DNA of 64,000 nt from Acidobacteriaceae bacterium (GCA_028283625.1 JAPWKG010000024.1:62001-126000), one strand, 5' to 3'. Positions 6,713-16,854 are shown, numbered from the stretch's first letter. Numbers and translations are program-made. Notes: generated by a model from the letters alone, not told the origin.

Positions 6713-9174
6713 CGCCGTAGCTCGACGACGGTTGCTCCCTGCCCGCCTTCGTTGTACGGGGGCTCGTGCAGCGAGGCAACATGCGGGTGATTGCGCAGAA
6801 ACTCGCGCAGGGTGCGCCGCAGAATGCCCATGCCGACGCCGTGCACGATACGAATCCTCGGTAGACCGGCGAGGAAGGCCTGTTCGACGAAGCGGTCCAC
6901 CTCGCTTTCGGCTTCGTCCGCGGTGCGGCCGATGACGTTGATCTCAGAGCTGAGATAATCGCTATCGCCTCCGCTGGTCTGCACGCTTACACCGGTGCCG
7001 CGGCGGCGCACGGCATCCACGGGGCGCTCGAACACCGGAGTGAGTTCCGCCACGTCGCTCATGGGCACGCGCATCTTCATCGCGCCGATGTTGACCTCCA
7101 GTGTTTTGGCATCGATCACGCGCGCAATGCGCCCTTCGCTGTTGAGCGACTTCAATCGCACCAGATCGCCGGCTTTGGGGGTGCGATTCTGCTGCGCCCC
7201 GGGCTTTTTCTGCTTCTGGGGCGAGGGGTCGTGTGCTTCCACGGTGGACTGGAAGCGCTCGGAGAACTCGCGCCGCAGCCCGGCGACCCGTACCGCAGCG
7301 TCGCGCTGCAAACGCTTGGCCACGGCCTTATCGTCGATAGCCTTGACTGTGTCGCGAAGCTGGGCTTCGAACTGCTCGATCAGCTTCTCCAGCTCTTTGC
7401 GCAGCTCGCGGGTGCGGGCCTGCTGCTCGGCGCGGCCCTCGCGCGCCAGGTGCTCACGCTCGTTGTCGAGTTTAAGCTGTGTGGCGGCCAGGGTCTCGCG
7501 CTCGGTCTTGGCGGTGTCCAGCTGGGTGTGAAGCTCGTCGAGAAAGCGGGCGATGTCGGCCTGCTGCGTTGTGCGCTGTGCGCGGGCTTCGGTCACGATG
7601 GCCGGGTCCATACCCAGGCGAGCCGCAATGTTCAGGCCTGCAGAGGCTCCCGGAACCCCGAGCCGCAGCTCATACGTGGGTGAAAGTGTTTCTTCGTTGA
7701 AGCCGACCGCGGCATTGAAGACGCCTTCTTCGCCCGCGGCGTAAACCTTCAGCGCCGTGAGGTGCGTTGTGATGAAGGTCCAGCTGCGGCGGCGCAGAAA
7801 GTGTCGCGCGACCGCTACGGCCAGCGCCGCACCCTCTTCCGGGTCGGTTGCCGATCCGAGCTCGTCGAGCAGCACCAACGAGCGGTCGTCGGCCATGCGA
7901 CTGATGCGATCAACGTTAACTACATGCGCTGAGAACGTGGAGAGGTTCTGCTCGATGGATTGTGCGTCGCCGATGTCAGAGAAGACCGCCGCGAAGAGCG
8001 GCAGCGAAGCCCTGGCTGCGGGGATAGGCACACCGGCCTGTGCCATGAGCACGAGCAGGCCTGCGGTCTTCAGGGCTACCGTCTTACCGCCGGTGTTCGG
8101 ACCGGAGATAATCATCTCGCGCTTACCCTCGGGCAGCGCTACGTCGAGCGGCACGAGGCTCCCTGAACCGCTGGCGCGCAAACGCATTTCCAGCAGCGGA
8201 TGACGTGCGCGCTCCAGAGCAAAGCTGCCATCGAAGCTCGGCCGGGTGCAGTCAAACTCCTGAGCAAAGCGAGCAATGCCCTGCAGTGCGTCGAGCTCGG
8301 CGAGGATCTGGCCTCCGAGCAGTAAGAGCTCGGCATGCAGAGACACGGCACGCGTCATCATTACGAGGATGCGGTGAATCTCGGCCTGTTCTTCGTCCAG
8401 CAGACGCACCAGCTCGTTGTTGGCCTCAATGGTTTCAAGCGGCTCCACGAAAACGGTTTGCCCGGTGGAGCTGGAGCCATGGATGACGCCCTGGACCTTG
8501 CGGCGGGATTCCACCTTGACGGGGATCACGAAGCGCTCGCCACGTACGCTGATCAGCGCGTCCTGTACGCTGCCATCTTCGCTCAACCGCTGCAGTGCGC
8601 GGCGCAGCGTGTCTTCAATGGCGCGATGCTGGCGTGCCATCTCGCGGCGAATCCGTGCGAGATCGGGGGAAGCATCGTCGGCGAGTGAGCCGTCGGGTTC
8701 GATCTTGCCGCGCAGAACACGCAGCAACGCTTCGACATCGTGCTCCAGCAGCGGAGAGGACAAGGCTTCAATTGCAGCCCACTTTCCCTGAACCGCTTCC
8801 GGAGGAGACAGGAGCAGCTCCCGCCACTCGGCGATGCGCTCGGCATGGCCGACAAGAGCCAATAGTTCCTCGGCTTCAAGCGCGGCACCCTGAATGCGTG
8901 CCTTGGCGCACAGCTCTTCGGCGTCGATCAGGCCACGAAAAGGAAACGCTGCCCCGGAGGCGACAAGCAGCCGAAGCTCGGCGGTACGCGTTTGTTGCGC
9001 GGCGATCCACTCGCGATCGGTCGAGGGAACAAGCGTTTCGAGGAGCAGACGGCCCGGGCCGGTCTGGGCTCCGGCTGAGAGACGGTCACGCAGCGTCTGC
9101 CACTGCAGCGCCGCGCCGCCCAGCTCCGTCAGAGGGGCTGGAATTTCAAGCAGAGATGGAGAAGAAGAGCTCAT
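6709..9174 (-). CDS. mutS2: MutS2 family endonuclease/ATPase
   Basis: An 821-residue MutS-like ATPase lacking the mismatch-recognition domain. Members suppress homologous recombination or act on collided ribosomes. The Walker A GPNTGGKT is at about 358-365, Walker B LVLLDELGSATDP lies about 90 residues later, and an extended coiled-coil clamp follows (about 500-640). A C-terminal Smr nuclease domain carries HGVGMGILRRTLREFL. The start was placed at ATG 9174 (MSSSSPSLLEIP). The open frame continues to 9225 but the added 17 residues look non-coding. The SD is weak at both sites, so the start is uncertain. It converges on the YjbR gene. Confidence 0.95.
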   Translation of the reverse strand: MSSSSPSLLEIPAPLTELGGAALQWQTLRDRLSAGAQTGPGRLLLETLVPSTDREWIAAQQTRTAELRLLVASGAAFPFRGLIDAEELCAKARIQGAALEAEELLALVGHAERIAEWRELLLSPPEAVQGKWAAIEALSSPLLEHDVEALLRVLRGKIEPDGSLADDASPDLARIRREMARQHRAIEDTLRRALQRLSEDGSVQDALISVRGERFVIPVKVESRRKVQGVIHGSSSTGQTVFVEPLETIEANNELVRLLDEEQAEIHRILVMMTRAVSLHAELLLLGGQILAELDALQGIARFAQEFDCTRPSFDGSFALERARHPLLEMRLRASGSGSLVPLDVALPEGKREMIISGPNTGGKTVALKTAGLLVLMAQAGVPIPAARASLPLFAAVFSDIGDAQSIEQNLSTFSAHVVNVDRISRMADDRSLVLLDELGSATDPEEGAALAVAVARHFLRRRSWTFITTHLTALKVYAAGEEGVFNAAVGFNEETLSPTYELRLGVPGASAGLNIAARLGMDPAIVTEARAQRTTQQADIARFLDELHTQLDTAKTERETLAATQLKLDNEREHLAREGRAEQQARTRELRKELEKLIEQFEAQLRDTVKAIDDKAVAKRLQRDAAVRVAGLRREFSERFQSTVEAHDPSPQKQKKPGAQQNRTPKAGDLVRLKSLNSEGRIARVIDAKTLEVNIGAMKMRVPMSDVAELTPVFERPVDAVRRRGTGVSVQTSGGDSDYLSSEINVIGRTADEAESEVDRFVEQAFLAGLPRIRIVHGVGMGILRRTLREFLRNHPHVASLHEPPYNEGGQGATVVELRR

Positions 9175-9238
9175 GGAAATCAATACGCCGCGGCAGATTG
9201 GATGCACGCACCGCGCCGCTTGCACCAGTCTAGAGCGT

Positions 9239-10432
9239 TTACTCCTGCGAGAACGTGCTCTGCTCGCTTGGCAAACGCCAGATCAGCCATAAGGCAATGA
9301 CTTCCAGGGCAAACATGACGTGAGGAGTGGCCCGGTACCACGGGGAACGTGCGGCAAGCGCATAGGTGATGCGCTCAAGCACCATCACGGAGGTCAGCAG
9401 GAAGAAGGCTGTTTTTGCAAGAGGAGAACGCCACTGCGAAACACTGTAGGCCAAGGGGAAGAGTAGGGTGACGGCGTCGTAAGGGTGATGCCGAAACAGG
9501 ATGTAACTTGCTCCACCCAGCAGCGCGAGGTGCCATTGAGCAGAGCTTCCCGGATGGCGCTTAATAGCGTTGAACAGCATCAGGAAGGTCAGCAGCAGAG
9601 ACGGCGTCAGGATGATGGCGGTGTACTGCACCATGGTGAGCGTGTGTCCCCAGAGGAACGGCTCGATCTGATCCATGAGATTCGGGTCTTCCCCGATAGG
9701 AAAGTAGCCGTGCTGCGCTACTTTTAGGGGTTCAAATGCGAAGACAACGAGCTGATGCAGACTATGCCCGTGGGTCATCCAGAGCCAGACCACAATCAGT
9801 CCCGCGAGCGCCGGGATGGCACTCCAAAGCAGAGCGCGGAACCCGTTTTTTAGCCACAGATACATCACGAGCGGAGGAGCGAAGCTGAACTTCAGGTAGG
9901 AGATGCCGGCGATCGTTATATCCCTGCGCTGAAGGCGTACATGCTGCAGTGCGAGGCACCACACCAGCAGCACGAGCAGGCTCTGCTGTCCGTTGCCGAT
10001 GGCAACGCGCATGGGGGTGGCCATGAGCGCGAGTGCGGTAACCAGTCCGGCGCCTGAAAAGGATCGCAGCCCATAAAAACGATTTGTCCCCCAAAGGCTG
10101 AGAAGCAAAAATGCCAGATTGCAGAACGCCCAGACCTTTTGCGCAGCGACTGCGCTGAGCAGACCCACGGGCGAGATCAGCACATAGAGCAACGGCAGGT
10201 AGTTCGGTTGCTGAATTTTGTAGATCAACCCACGCGGATTGCCTGCCAGCTCTTCACGCCAGGGGTCCACATGGTGCAGCAGCAGATGGGCTCCGCTCCA
10301 CTGGAAATCGGAAGAGTTGTGAAATGCGTTGGCGATGCCTGCTGCCGCGGAAACGGCGCCGCCGAGCAGCAGCGCAGCGATCAGAGGTTTTCTCCAGCCG
10401 GGTGCAGCGTGTTCCTGATTTAAGTCTTGCAT
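9239..10432 (-). CDS. GT87-like (DUF2029) membrane glycosyltransferase
   Basis: A 397-residue polytopic inner-membrane protein with about ten hydrophobic segments. It has the GT-C/GT87 (alpha-mannosyltransferase, DUF2029) pattern: an aromatic/acidic first periplasmic loop (NSSDFQWSGAHLLLHHVDPW) and the NYLPLLYVLISP stretch typical of polyprenyl-phosphate-sugar-dependent enzymes. Likely acts in lipid or polysaccharide glycosylation on the outer face of the inner membrane. Donor and acceptor are unknown. The next membrane gene upstream starts a likely operon with it (28-base gap). Confidence 0.75.
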   Translation of the reverse strand: MQDLNQEHAAPGWRKPLIAALLLGGAVSAAAGIANAFHNSSDFQWSGAHLLLHHVDPWREELAGNPRGLIYKIQQPNYLPLLYVLISPVGLLSAVAAQKVWAFCNLAFLLLSLWGTNRFYGLRSFSGAGLVTALALMATPMRVAIGNGQQSLLVLLVWCLALQHVRLQRRDITIAGISYLKFSFAPPLVMYLWLKNGFRALLWSAIPALAGLIVVWLWMTHGHSLHQLVVFAFEPLKVAQHGYFPIGEDPNLMDQIEPFLWGHTLTMVQYTAIILTPSLLLTFLMLFNAIKRHPGSSAQWHLALLGGASYILFRHHPYDAVTLLFPLAYSVSQWRSPLAKTAFFLLTSVMVLERITYALAARSPWYRATPHVMFALEVIALWLIWRLPSEQSTFSQE

Positions 10433-10460
10433 GGAAGCCTGCCTAATCGTTTTCGAAGGC

Positions 10461-12047
10461 TTAGGGGCACTCCGTACCCAATCGCGTGATGTCCTTGTAG
10501 TAGGTGAAGATATTCCCTTCCGGTAGCTGCACGCGGCAGGGGCGGTAATCTTCCTGGAACTGCTTTTGCTGGGTCATCTCCCAGTCTCCGAAGAAAAAGC
10601 CTTTTTCGGGCTTATCCGGAGTTGTTCCTTCGGCCGTTCCCAGAATGATGTAATCCGGTTTTCTTCTCAGCACGCTTTTGGCATCGGCTTTCAGGTGACC
10701 GATGCGATGCGTCCAAGGCCCATTTACGGGGATGTCTTTACGCTGCGCAATCTCGCGGTCGTTGAGTCCCAGCATGTCGATGAAGGTCATGGAGTCTGCG
10801 GTGAACGGTGTAGCGCCCGCAGTATTCAGTGCCACCACGGAGTCGGGCTTCCAGTGATCGCGAATGTACCGTCCGACGGCTAACCCTACGGTGGAGGCGG
10901 GATCGGCAAAGTGAGGATTCAGCGAGACCGCGCGCGTCTGCAGTGCGAGCGCAACCACGGTAACGCCAAGAACGGCGGGCAGCAGCCTGGCTTGTGTCAG
11001 CAGATCCAGAGCATGGAGATGGCGCACAAAGAGAACAGCCAACAAGGAGTACACGGGAATGCAGAAGCGGAAGGCAACCATGTGATCGCCTCCTGAGGCC
11101 AGGATGAAGAACAGCTCCAACGCGACGAAGAACCAGAGTGCCGCATCGATCGCGGTGAATCGTCCGCGCACCAGAGCCCAGAGGGCAACCACGGCGGAGA
11201 GCAGCCCCAGATAGGGCGGTGTCGTAAGGAAGTGAACGAGATAATGTGCCCCCAGCCCCAGCATTTCCATATGGCTGATGCCGCCGATCTTGGCATAGGC
11301 CGTGTTTGGCAACAAGGCATGGAAGAAGAACCACCGGAAGAGGATGAGAGGGAGAACCAGCACCGCGGCGATCGTCGCGATGATGGCCAGGGGCTTGAGG
11401 CGTGTGCTCTCCATGGGCTGCGGTGTCAACGCCACAAGTAGCCAGAGACCCACGAGCAACAAGCCTCCGTCCGGTCGTGCCAGCGTTGCGAGGCAGAGCA
11501 GAACGGTGCCGGTGTAGAGCTGATGAAGGCGACGTGGTTCGTTGCGGTCCAGATAGCGCAGGCCGGTCAGAATGCCGGTGCAGCTCAGGCAGGCGTAGAG
11601 GATCTCATCCAACCCACCCAGATCCCAGATCAAGAAGATCCAGGAGGCGGCTACGAGCATAGAGCCGAGCAAGGCTCCCAGCACTCCTGTATAGCGGCGC
11701 AGCCAGTAGAAGAGAAAGAACACCAGTACAAAATGACTGGCAAAATTCACGGTTCTCGCCGCCACGACGAGCGGAACGTGCAGCATCCCGACGCCGGCGA
11801 TCAGCAGCATATGCAGAGGGCTGGTGTAGCCCTCTACGCGAGGCCCCTGCGTGTTCCAGATTGGACCAAAGCCTTCTAGAACGTGCTTGGAGTAGCGCAG
11901 TGTGATGTAGGCATCGTCATAAAAAAACAGATGGTTGCCGTGCAGGCAATGCACCACAAGTAGCAGGGTCAGCAGGCAAAGAGCAGTTCGAACAAGCCAC
12001 TGAGGGACCCCGGAAATTCCCAGATCGGACGGCGGATTGACTGGCAT
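10461..12047 (-). CDS. GT-C fold membrane glycosyltransferase, AftB/DPM-like
   Basis: A 528-residue protein with about nine to ten transmembrane segments. After the first segment it has FFYDDAYITLRYSKHV and, further on, VEGYTSPLHML. The acidic DD in the first periplasmic loop and the EGYT(S/N)P motif are hallmarks of the arabinofuranosyltransferase AftB-like and related polyprenol-phosphate-dependent GT-C enzymes. The C-terminal 150 residues form a soluble, probably periplasmic domain. Together with the GT87-like gene downstream it suggests a small envelope-glycan unit. Substrate unknown. It is divergent from hemB. Confidence 0.7.
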   Translation of the reverse strand: MPVNPPSDLGISGVPQWLVRTALCLLTLLLVVHCLHGNHLFFYDDAYITLRYSKHVLEGFGPIWNTQGPRVEGYTSPLHMLLIAGVGMLHVPLVVAARTVNFASHFVLVFFLFYWLRRYTGVLGALLGSMLVAASWIFLIWDLGGLDEILYACLSCTGILTGLRYLDRNEPRRLHQLYTGTVLLCLATLARPDGGLLLVGLWLLVALTPQPMESTRLKPLAIIATIAAVLVLPLILFRWFFFHALLPNTAYAKIGGISHMEMLGLGAHYLVHFLTTPPYLGLLSAVVALWALVRGRFTAIDAALWFFVALELFFILASGGDHMVAFRFCIPVYSLLAVLFVRHLHALDLLTQARLLPAVLGVTVVALALQTRAVSLNPHFADPASTVGLAVGRYIRDHWKPDSVVALNTAGATPFTADSMTFIDMLGLNDREIAQRKDIPVNGPWTHRIGHLKADAKSVLRRKPDYIILGTAEGTTPDKPEKGFFFGDWEMTQQKQFQEDYRPCRVQLPEGNIFTYYKDITRLGTECP

Positions 12048-12151
12048 GCGGCTCCGAATACGTATGTTTGACGTGAATTATGAAGGGGAAGGGCGGGTGT
12101 TGCGGCAAGTATATCGCGAGGAGGTGCTGCAAACTTTACACTGAAAGGGTT

Positions 12152-13138
12152 ATGAGTTTTCCTGCAACCCGCCTGCGTCGTCTGCGTACTTCTGCCGCCA
12201 TGCGTTCCCTCGTACGGGAAACGCATCTTGAGCCCAGCGCTCTGATTTATCCCCTGTTTATCTGTGAGGGAGAAGGCATCCGGCGCGAGATCGGTTCCAT
12301 GCCCGGCGTCTTCAATCTTTCGATTGACGAAGCGGTTAAGGAGGCGGAGCAATGCGCCGGCCTGGGGCTCGGCGGTCTATTGCTCTTCGGCCTGCCCGAT
12401 GAAAAGGACGAGCAGGGCACGGGTGCTTACATTGACGACGGTATTGTTCAGCGCGCGTTGCGTGCGATCAAGGCCAACAGTGCCACGCGCGAGTTGCTGC
12501 TCATCGGCGACGTTTGTCTGTGCGAGTACACCTCACACGGCCACTGCGGCATCATCGAGCAGCATGAGGGGCAGTACGAGGTCGCCAACGATCCCACCCT
12601 TGAGCTGCTTGGAAAAACGGCAGCATCGCAGGCTCTGGCCGGGGCCGATATTATCGCGCCGAGCGATATGATGGATGGCCGTATCGAGGCGATTCGATCT
12701 GCTCTTGACGCGGTCGGCAAGCACCACACGCCTGTCATGTCTTACGCCAGCAAGTTTGCCTCTGCGTTTTACGGCCCGTTCCGCGAAGCGGCGGATTCCA
12801 CGCCGCAGTTTGGCGACCGCCGTTCGTACCAGATGGACAGCGCCAACCGCCGCGAAGCGATGCGTGAGATTGCCGAGGATATCGAGGAGGGCGCGGACAT
12901 GATCCTGATGAAGCCTGCCATGCCGTACCTCGATATTGTGCGCGAGGCGCGTGATCGCTTTGACCTTCCGATGGGGGCTTACCAGGTTTCGGGTGAGTAC
13001 TCCATGCTGCAGGCGGCCTTTGCCAAGGGCTGGCTGGAGAAGGATCGTGCCATGCTGGAGTCTCTGCTCGGCATGCGTCGTGCCGGCTCAGACTTCATCG
13101 TGACGTACTTCGCCAAAGAGGCGGCGCCGCTGCTTTAG
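12152..13138 (+). CDS. hemB: Porphobilinogen synthase (delta-aminolevulinic acid dehydratase)
   Basis: Condenses two 5-aminolevulinate molecules to porphobilinogen in tetrapyrrole synthesis. It has 328 residues. Active-site lysines are K201 ([15 protein letters not shown]) and K254 ([11 protein letters not shown]). The Zn-type ligand set C122/C124/C132 ([13 protein letters not shown]) is present, so this is a zinc enzyme rather than the Mg-only type. The start at ATG 12152 matches the family N-terminus (PATRLRRLR) and has GAAAGGG just upstream. The open frame from 12080 adds 24 unrelated residues. Confidence 0.97.
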   Translation: MSFPATRLRRLRTSAAMRSLVRETHLEPSALIYPLFICEGEGIRREIGSMPGVFNLSIDEAVKEAEQCAGLGLGGLLLFGLPDEKDEQGTGAYIDDGIVQRALRAIKANSATRELLLIGDVCLCEYTSHGHCGIIEQHEGQYEVANDPTLELLGKTAASQALAGADIIAPSDMMDGRIEAIRSALDAVGKHHTPVMSYASKFASAFYGPFREAADSTPQFGDRRSYQMDSANRREAMREIAEDIEEGADMILMKPAMPYLDIVREARDRFDLPMGAYQVSGEYSMLQAAFAKGWLEKDRAMLESLLGMRRAGSDFIVTYFAKEAAPLL

Positions 13139-13145
13139 CGGCGCC
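13123..13145. terminator. Possible hairpin terminator overlapping the hemB end
   Basis: A 9-bp stem, GGCGCCGCT (13123-13131) with AGCGGCGCC (13137-13145), and loop GCTTT span the hemB stop codon. There is no clear U-tract (CTCTCTG follows). It sits between convergent hemB and the nucleoside hydrolase gene. Confidence 0.45.
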
Positions 13146-13152
13146 CTCTCTG

Positions 13153-14127
13153 TTAGCGCAGGCTCTCGATCAGCAGTTGTTTCCAGCCTGGAACATCCAT
13201 TGCCCAGTGAATCTTTGTAGGAACGGCGTTTTCGCGGGTCTCGGCCCACATCGCTGCGTTTCGTTCGTCGCCGCTGACGTTCAGGCGATCGACGAGGCTC
13301 ATGCCGCGCGTCAGCTCGCTGCGCGCTTCAATCTGCGTGTAGTGGTCCGTGGCTTCCAGGCTTAGCTCCGGCTGCAACAGCAGTGCCATGGCGATGGGGT
13401 CCGGTAACGAGATGCCGTGTTCTCCGGTTTGCGTAAAGTAGGCGGCCTTCGCCGTACTGTTGCACTCCAGCGAGAAGTTCCCCAGGGCCGTATTGAGTGC
13501 GGCGATTTCGGCAATGTCGTTTTCGCTCAGAACGGCATCGAAGCGTGAAAGTTGCCAGCCAACCAGCTCCAGCTTCAGCTTGGAGAGAAAAACTCGCCGC
13601 GCGGCTTCCGGGTCGACCCACAGGTTGAACTCTGCCGCTGGCGTTACATTGCCTTCGCAACACGGCGCCCCACCCATGACGACACAACGGCTTACCAGCT
13701 CCGGCAGGGACGGCTCCCGTTCCAGTGCCAGTGCCAGGTTGGTCAGCGGTCCAAGCGTAACGATCTCCAGCCCCGGGTTCGCGCGGGCTGTGGCCACAAT
13801 CGCCTCGATGGCATCGATCTTCTGTTCCACCGGATGAGCCGGGCGATAGCCGTGATCCCCCAGACCGTCTTTTCCGTGAAACCAGTCTGCTACCTCTAGG
13901 GGTCTGTGTAGCGGAACCTCCGCACCGGCATAGACCGGAACCTTCGCATGGCAGAGTTCCACAGTGTAGAGGGCGTTGCTTACCCCCTGTCGCAGGGGCA
14001 CATTGCCCGCGACGATGGTGATCGCCTCTACGCTCACCGCCGGGGAGCGCAAAGCCATTATCAGAGCAACAGCATCATCTGACGCCGTATCGGTGTCGAT
14101 CAGGAGCTTGCGAGGAGCTGGGGTCAT
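13153..14127 (-). CDS. Inosine-uridine preferring nucleoside hydrolase family protein
   Basis: Hydrolyses the N-glycosidic bond of ribonucleosides in salvage or degradation. A 324-residue protein with the Ca2+-binding signature DTDTASDD at residues 11-18 (D11, D13, D18) and the expected TLGPLTNLALAL and NLWVDPEAARRVF motifs. Specificity cannot be read. Its ATG (14127) overlaps the stop of the upstream lysozyme gene as ATGA, suggesting translational coupling to that gene, an unusual partner. Confidence 0.92.
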   Translation of the reverse strand: MTPAPRKLLIDTDTASDDAVALIMALRSPAVSVEAITIVAGNVPLRQGVSNALYTVELCHAKVPVYAGAEVPLHRPLEVADWFHGKDGLGDHGYRPAHPVEQKIDAIEAIVATARANPGLEIVTLGPLTNLALALEREPSLPELVSRCVVMGGAPCCEGNVTPAAEFNLWVDPEAARRVFLSKLKLELVGWQLSRFDAVLSENDIAEIAALNTALGNFSLECNSTAKAAYFTQTGEHGISLPDPIAMALLLQPELSLEATDHYTQIEARSELTRGMSLVDRLNVSGDERNAAMWAETRENAVPTKIHWAMDVPGWKQLLIESLR

Positions 14128-14585
14128 GCTGACACTGTAGCTGATTGGGTGTTTCGGAACAGAGTCGCTTCCGCTGCGCGTCTCCGGCTCAAACCCGGAC
14201 AGCGTTTGCCGCCACTTTTGTCCCAGCGGGCAAACTCCGTCGCCGCTTCCTCAAACTCCAGACGGTTTACCTTTGCCAGCAGGGTTGAGCGCTCCAGCGC
14301 ACCTTGCCCTGCGTTGAAGCAGAAGTCCACCAGAGCATCGAATTGTCCTTGAGTCAGGGGCGCGGTTACCACGCGTTGTACGCAGAAAACCGCCGCCTGC
14401 AGGTCGGTCTGCAACAGCGCTTCGGCTTGCTGAGGGGTGATGCGTTGCCCCTGTCGAACCTCGTCGCCGGTATGCCCGTAACCGATCGTCCAGACACCGG
14501 CTGCATCCTTATAGGCTTCGAGTCTAAGTCCTTCAAAGTCTTTGGTTAGCGTCAATCCTGCGGTGCTGTAGCGGTATTGTTCCAT
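14124..14585 (-). CDS. Phage-type lysozyme (GH24 endolysin)
   Basis: Cleaves the beta-1,4 bond between MurNAc and GlcNAc. A 153-residue T4/P21-type lysozyme with the catalytic triad spaced exactly as in T4: E18, D27 and T33 (E+9+6), in FEGLRLEAYKDAAGVWTIGYGHT. It has no signal peptide or signal-anchor, so it would need a holin or lysis to reach peptidoglycan, as for canonical phage endolysins. A holin-like gene lies about 5 kb away at 19.7 kb, across four core genes. It overlaps the nucleoside hydrolase by ATGA. Likely phage-derived, perhaps the lysis gene of the 19-39 kb element. Confidence 0.93.
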   Translation of the reverse strand: MEQYRYSTAGLTLTKDFEGLRLEAYKDAAGVWTIGYGHTGDEVRQGQRITPQQAEALLQTDLQAAVFCVQRVVTAPLTQGQFDALVDFCFNAGQGALERSTLLAKVNRLEFEEAATEFARWDKSGGKRCPGLSRRRAAEATLFRNTQSATVSA

Positions 14586-14645
14586 CCTTGCCTCGTGTTT
14601 CTCTTTCGGGTTGAATCCGGAGATCGCGCAGGTGCATCGAATATC

Positions 14646-14672
14646 GTTCGAAGGCGTATGTTCGAAGGCGTA
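14646..14672 (+). repeat. Tandem 13-bp direct repeat upstream of lpdA
   Basis: GTTCGAAGGCGTA occurs at 14646-14658 and again at 14660-14672, one base apart (14-nt period), inside the lpdA upstream region. It may be a regulator binding site or chance duplication. It also lies within the in-frame extension of lpdA. Confidence 0.5.
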
Positions 14673-14726
14673 AACTTACCCCGTCCATACGCTGGCAACT
14701 TTTTCATCAGAACGGAGCGCACAACC

Positions 14727-16151
14727 TTGGCAGAAACAACGACCTACGACCTCGCGATCATCGGTGGCGGCCCCGCCGGATATACCTGCGCCATTCGCGC
14801 CGCGCAGCTCGGCCTCAAGGTCGCTCTTATTGAGAAGACCGACAAGCTTGGTGGCACCTGCCTCCACGTCGGCTGCATCCCTACCAAGGCCATGCTGTTT
14901 TCGGCTGAAATCTGGGATCACATCAAGCATGCGGAAAGCTATGGCGTGGACAATGTCAGTGCGCCCAAGCTCAACTGGCAGAACGTGCTCAAGCGTAAGA
15001 ACGACATCATCGTGAAGCACACCAAGGGCCTCGAGTTCCTCATGAAGAAGAACAAGGTCACCGTGGTGAGCGGTTACGGGCGGCTCGCGGGTCCGGCCAA
15101 GGACGGCGTTTTCACCCTCAGCGTGACCGCTGCCGATGGCAAGGCCACCCCGTTGCAGGCCAAGAAGGTTGTGCTCGCTACCGGTTCCGATGCGCGCATG
15201 CTGCCCGGCTACCAGGCGGACGATACGATCCTCACGAACATCGAGATCCTCTCGTTGCCCGTCATGCCTAAGTCGCTCATTGTTATCGGCTCAGGTGCCG
15301 TGGGGGTCGAGTTTGCTTCGGTGTTCAGTTCCTTCGGCGCAGAGGTTTCCATCATTGAGGCGCTGCCGCGCATCGTCCCGGTTGAAGATGAGGAGATCTC
15401 CAAAGAGCTCACGCGCAAGTACAAGAAGCGCGGTATCGATGTAAACACCGGGTGCAAGGTGGACAAGATTGAGAAGACCAAGACCGGCGCAAAGGTGACC
15501 TTTACCGATGCCAGCGGCAAGTCCGTGGTCAAGGAAGCGGAGAAGGTTCTGGTCGCCGTTGGCCGTGGTCCGCGCACGACAGATGTCGGTCTCGATAAGA
15601 CCAATATCCAGACCGATCGTGGCTTCATCCCGGTGAACGAGTGGATGGAGACCTCCGAGCCGGGCGTCTATGCTATCGGCGATATCGTCGCCGGTCTACC
15701 TCAGCTTGCTCACGTCGGGGCGATGGCCGGTGTTGTGGTTGCGTCCAAGCTGGCCGGGCAGTACGCCCGCGCCGTCCGCAAGGACCGCGTCCCGGGGTGC
15801 ACTTACTGCGATCCGCAGATTGGCTCGGTCGGTCTTACGGAAGCCAAGGCCAAGGAAGCCGGCTACCAGGTCAAGGTGGGCAAGTTCCCGTTCGCCGGCA
15901 ACTCCAAAGCCACGATCCTCGATGCGCATGACGGTTTTGTGAAGGTCATCTCCGATGCTAAGTACGGCGAAATCCTCGGCGTCCACATCATCGGCCCGAA
16001 TGCTACCGAGCTGATCGGTGAGTGCGTCACGGCAATCGAGCTTGAGGCTACGGTGGAAGAGATGATGTTCACCATCCACGCCCATCCCACGCTCTACGAG
16101 TCGTTGCTGGACGGTTTCTCCGCCGTGGAAGGTATGGCAATCAACGCGTAG
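14727..16151 (+). CDS. lpdA: Dihydrolipoyl dehydrogenase (E3)
   Basis: The FAD/NAD flavoenzyme that reoxidises dihydrolipoamide of 2-oxoacid dehydrogenase and glycine cleavage complexes. It has 474 residues from the chosen start. FAD motif GGGPAG is near residue 13, the redox disulfide is C45/C50 (GGTCLHVGC), the NAD motif is GSGAVGVEF, and the dimer-interface catalytic His-Glu pair is in [12 protein letters not shown]. The start was set at TTG 14727 with GGAG (14714-14717) nine bases upstream. In-frame ATGs further upstream (14658, 14577) would add non-conserved sequence. Divergent from the lysozyme gene, and followed by lipB and an E2 gene. Confidence 0.96.
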   Translation: MAETTTYDLAIIGGGPAGYTCAIRAAQLGLKVALIEKTDKLGGTCLHVGCIPTKAMLFSAEIWDHIKHAESYGVDNVSAPKLNWQNVLKRKNDIIVKHTKGLEFLMKKNKVTVVSGYGRLAGPAKDGVFTLSVTAADGKATPLQAKKVVLATGSDARMLPGYQADDTILTNIEILSLPVMPKSLIVIGSGAVGVEFASVFSSFGAEVSIIEALPRIVPVEDEEISKELTRKYKKRGIDVNTGCKVDKIEKTKTGAKVTFTDASGKSVVKEAEKVLVAVGRGPRTTDVGLDKTNIQTDRGFIPVNEWMETSEPGVYAIGDIVAGLPQLAHVGAMAGVVVASKLAGQYARAVRKDRVPGCTYCDPQIGSVGLTEAKAKEAGYQVKVGKFPFAGNSKATILDAHDGFVKVISDAKYGEILGVHIIGPNATELIGECVTAIELEATVEEMMFTIHAHPTLYESLLDGFSAVEGMAINA

Positions 16152-16179
16152 CCGATTCACGCAGGCGACAGCAGATCAG

Positions 16180-16208
16180 GGGTTGCTTCCCAAATCGGGA
16201 AGCAACCC
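16180..16208 (+). terminator. Terminator of lpdA
   Basis: A perfect 12-bp stem, GGGTTGCTTCCC (16180-16191) with GGGAAGCAACCC (16197-16208), and loop AAATC lie 28 bases past the lpdA stop. The U-tract is weak (TTCGATTTG). Confidence 0.8.
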
Positions 16209-16386
16209 TTCGATTTGTGGGGCGGACGCCAGTAACTTCTTCTGGTCACAGGCTGTAGCCCCCGGTATGCTCATTCGCAAGACCCCACGGAGGCATACGA
16301 CCACCCTTCTGAGCCATAGGTCGTTGTGTGTCTGTGGGGTCTTTCCTGTGCTGTCCGCATCTAAAAGATCGAACAGGAGACACAGC

Positions 16387-16854
16387 ATGGAATCCCGCCC
16401 GCCTTTTCCTCCGTTTACCCTGGAAACCGCCCGCGAGAAGGTACGCAAGGCGGAGGATGCCTGGAACTCTCGAGACCCGGAGAAGGTTTCTCTGGCGTAT
16501 ACCCCAGAGAGCCGCTGGCGGAACCGCGATCACTTTCTCACCGGCCGTCCACAGATTGTCGCCTTTCTGCAGGCGAAATGGGCACGCGAGCAGGAGTATC
16601 GCCTTATCAAGGAGCTCTGGAGCTTTCATGAAAACCGCATAGCAGTCCGCTTCTGTTATGAGTGGCGCGATGATGCGGGGCAGTGGTTTCGCTCCCACGG
16701 CAACGAAATGTGGCAGTTCGACGCCCAGGGTCTCATGGAGCAGCGGCATGCCAGCATCAACGACGTCGCAATCGCCGAGGCGGATCGCAAGTTCCTTTGG
16801 CCGCAGGGCCGCCGTCCCGACGACCATGCCGGTCTCTCTGAACTGGGCCTGTAG
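16387..16854 (+). CDS. DUF1348 / NTF2-like family protein
   Basis: A 155-residue protein of the DUF1348 family, with an SnoaL/NTF2-like alpha+beta barrel. It shows the family's [24 protein letters not shown] start, [13 protein letters not shown], and the strand-rich [26 protein letters not shown] core. Probably cytosolic; no enzymatic role is established. The start at ATG 16387 has AGGAGA about seven bases upstream. It lies 27 bases before lipB and is probably co-transcribed with it. Confidence 0.88.
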   Translation: MESRPPFPPFTLETAREKVRKAEDAWNSRDPEKVSLAYTPESRWRNRDHFLTGRPQIVAFLQAKWAREQEYRLIKELWSFHENRIAVRFCYEWRDDAGQWFRSHGNEMWQFDAQGLMEQRHASINDVAIAEADRKFLWPQGRRPDDHAGLSELGL

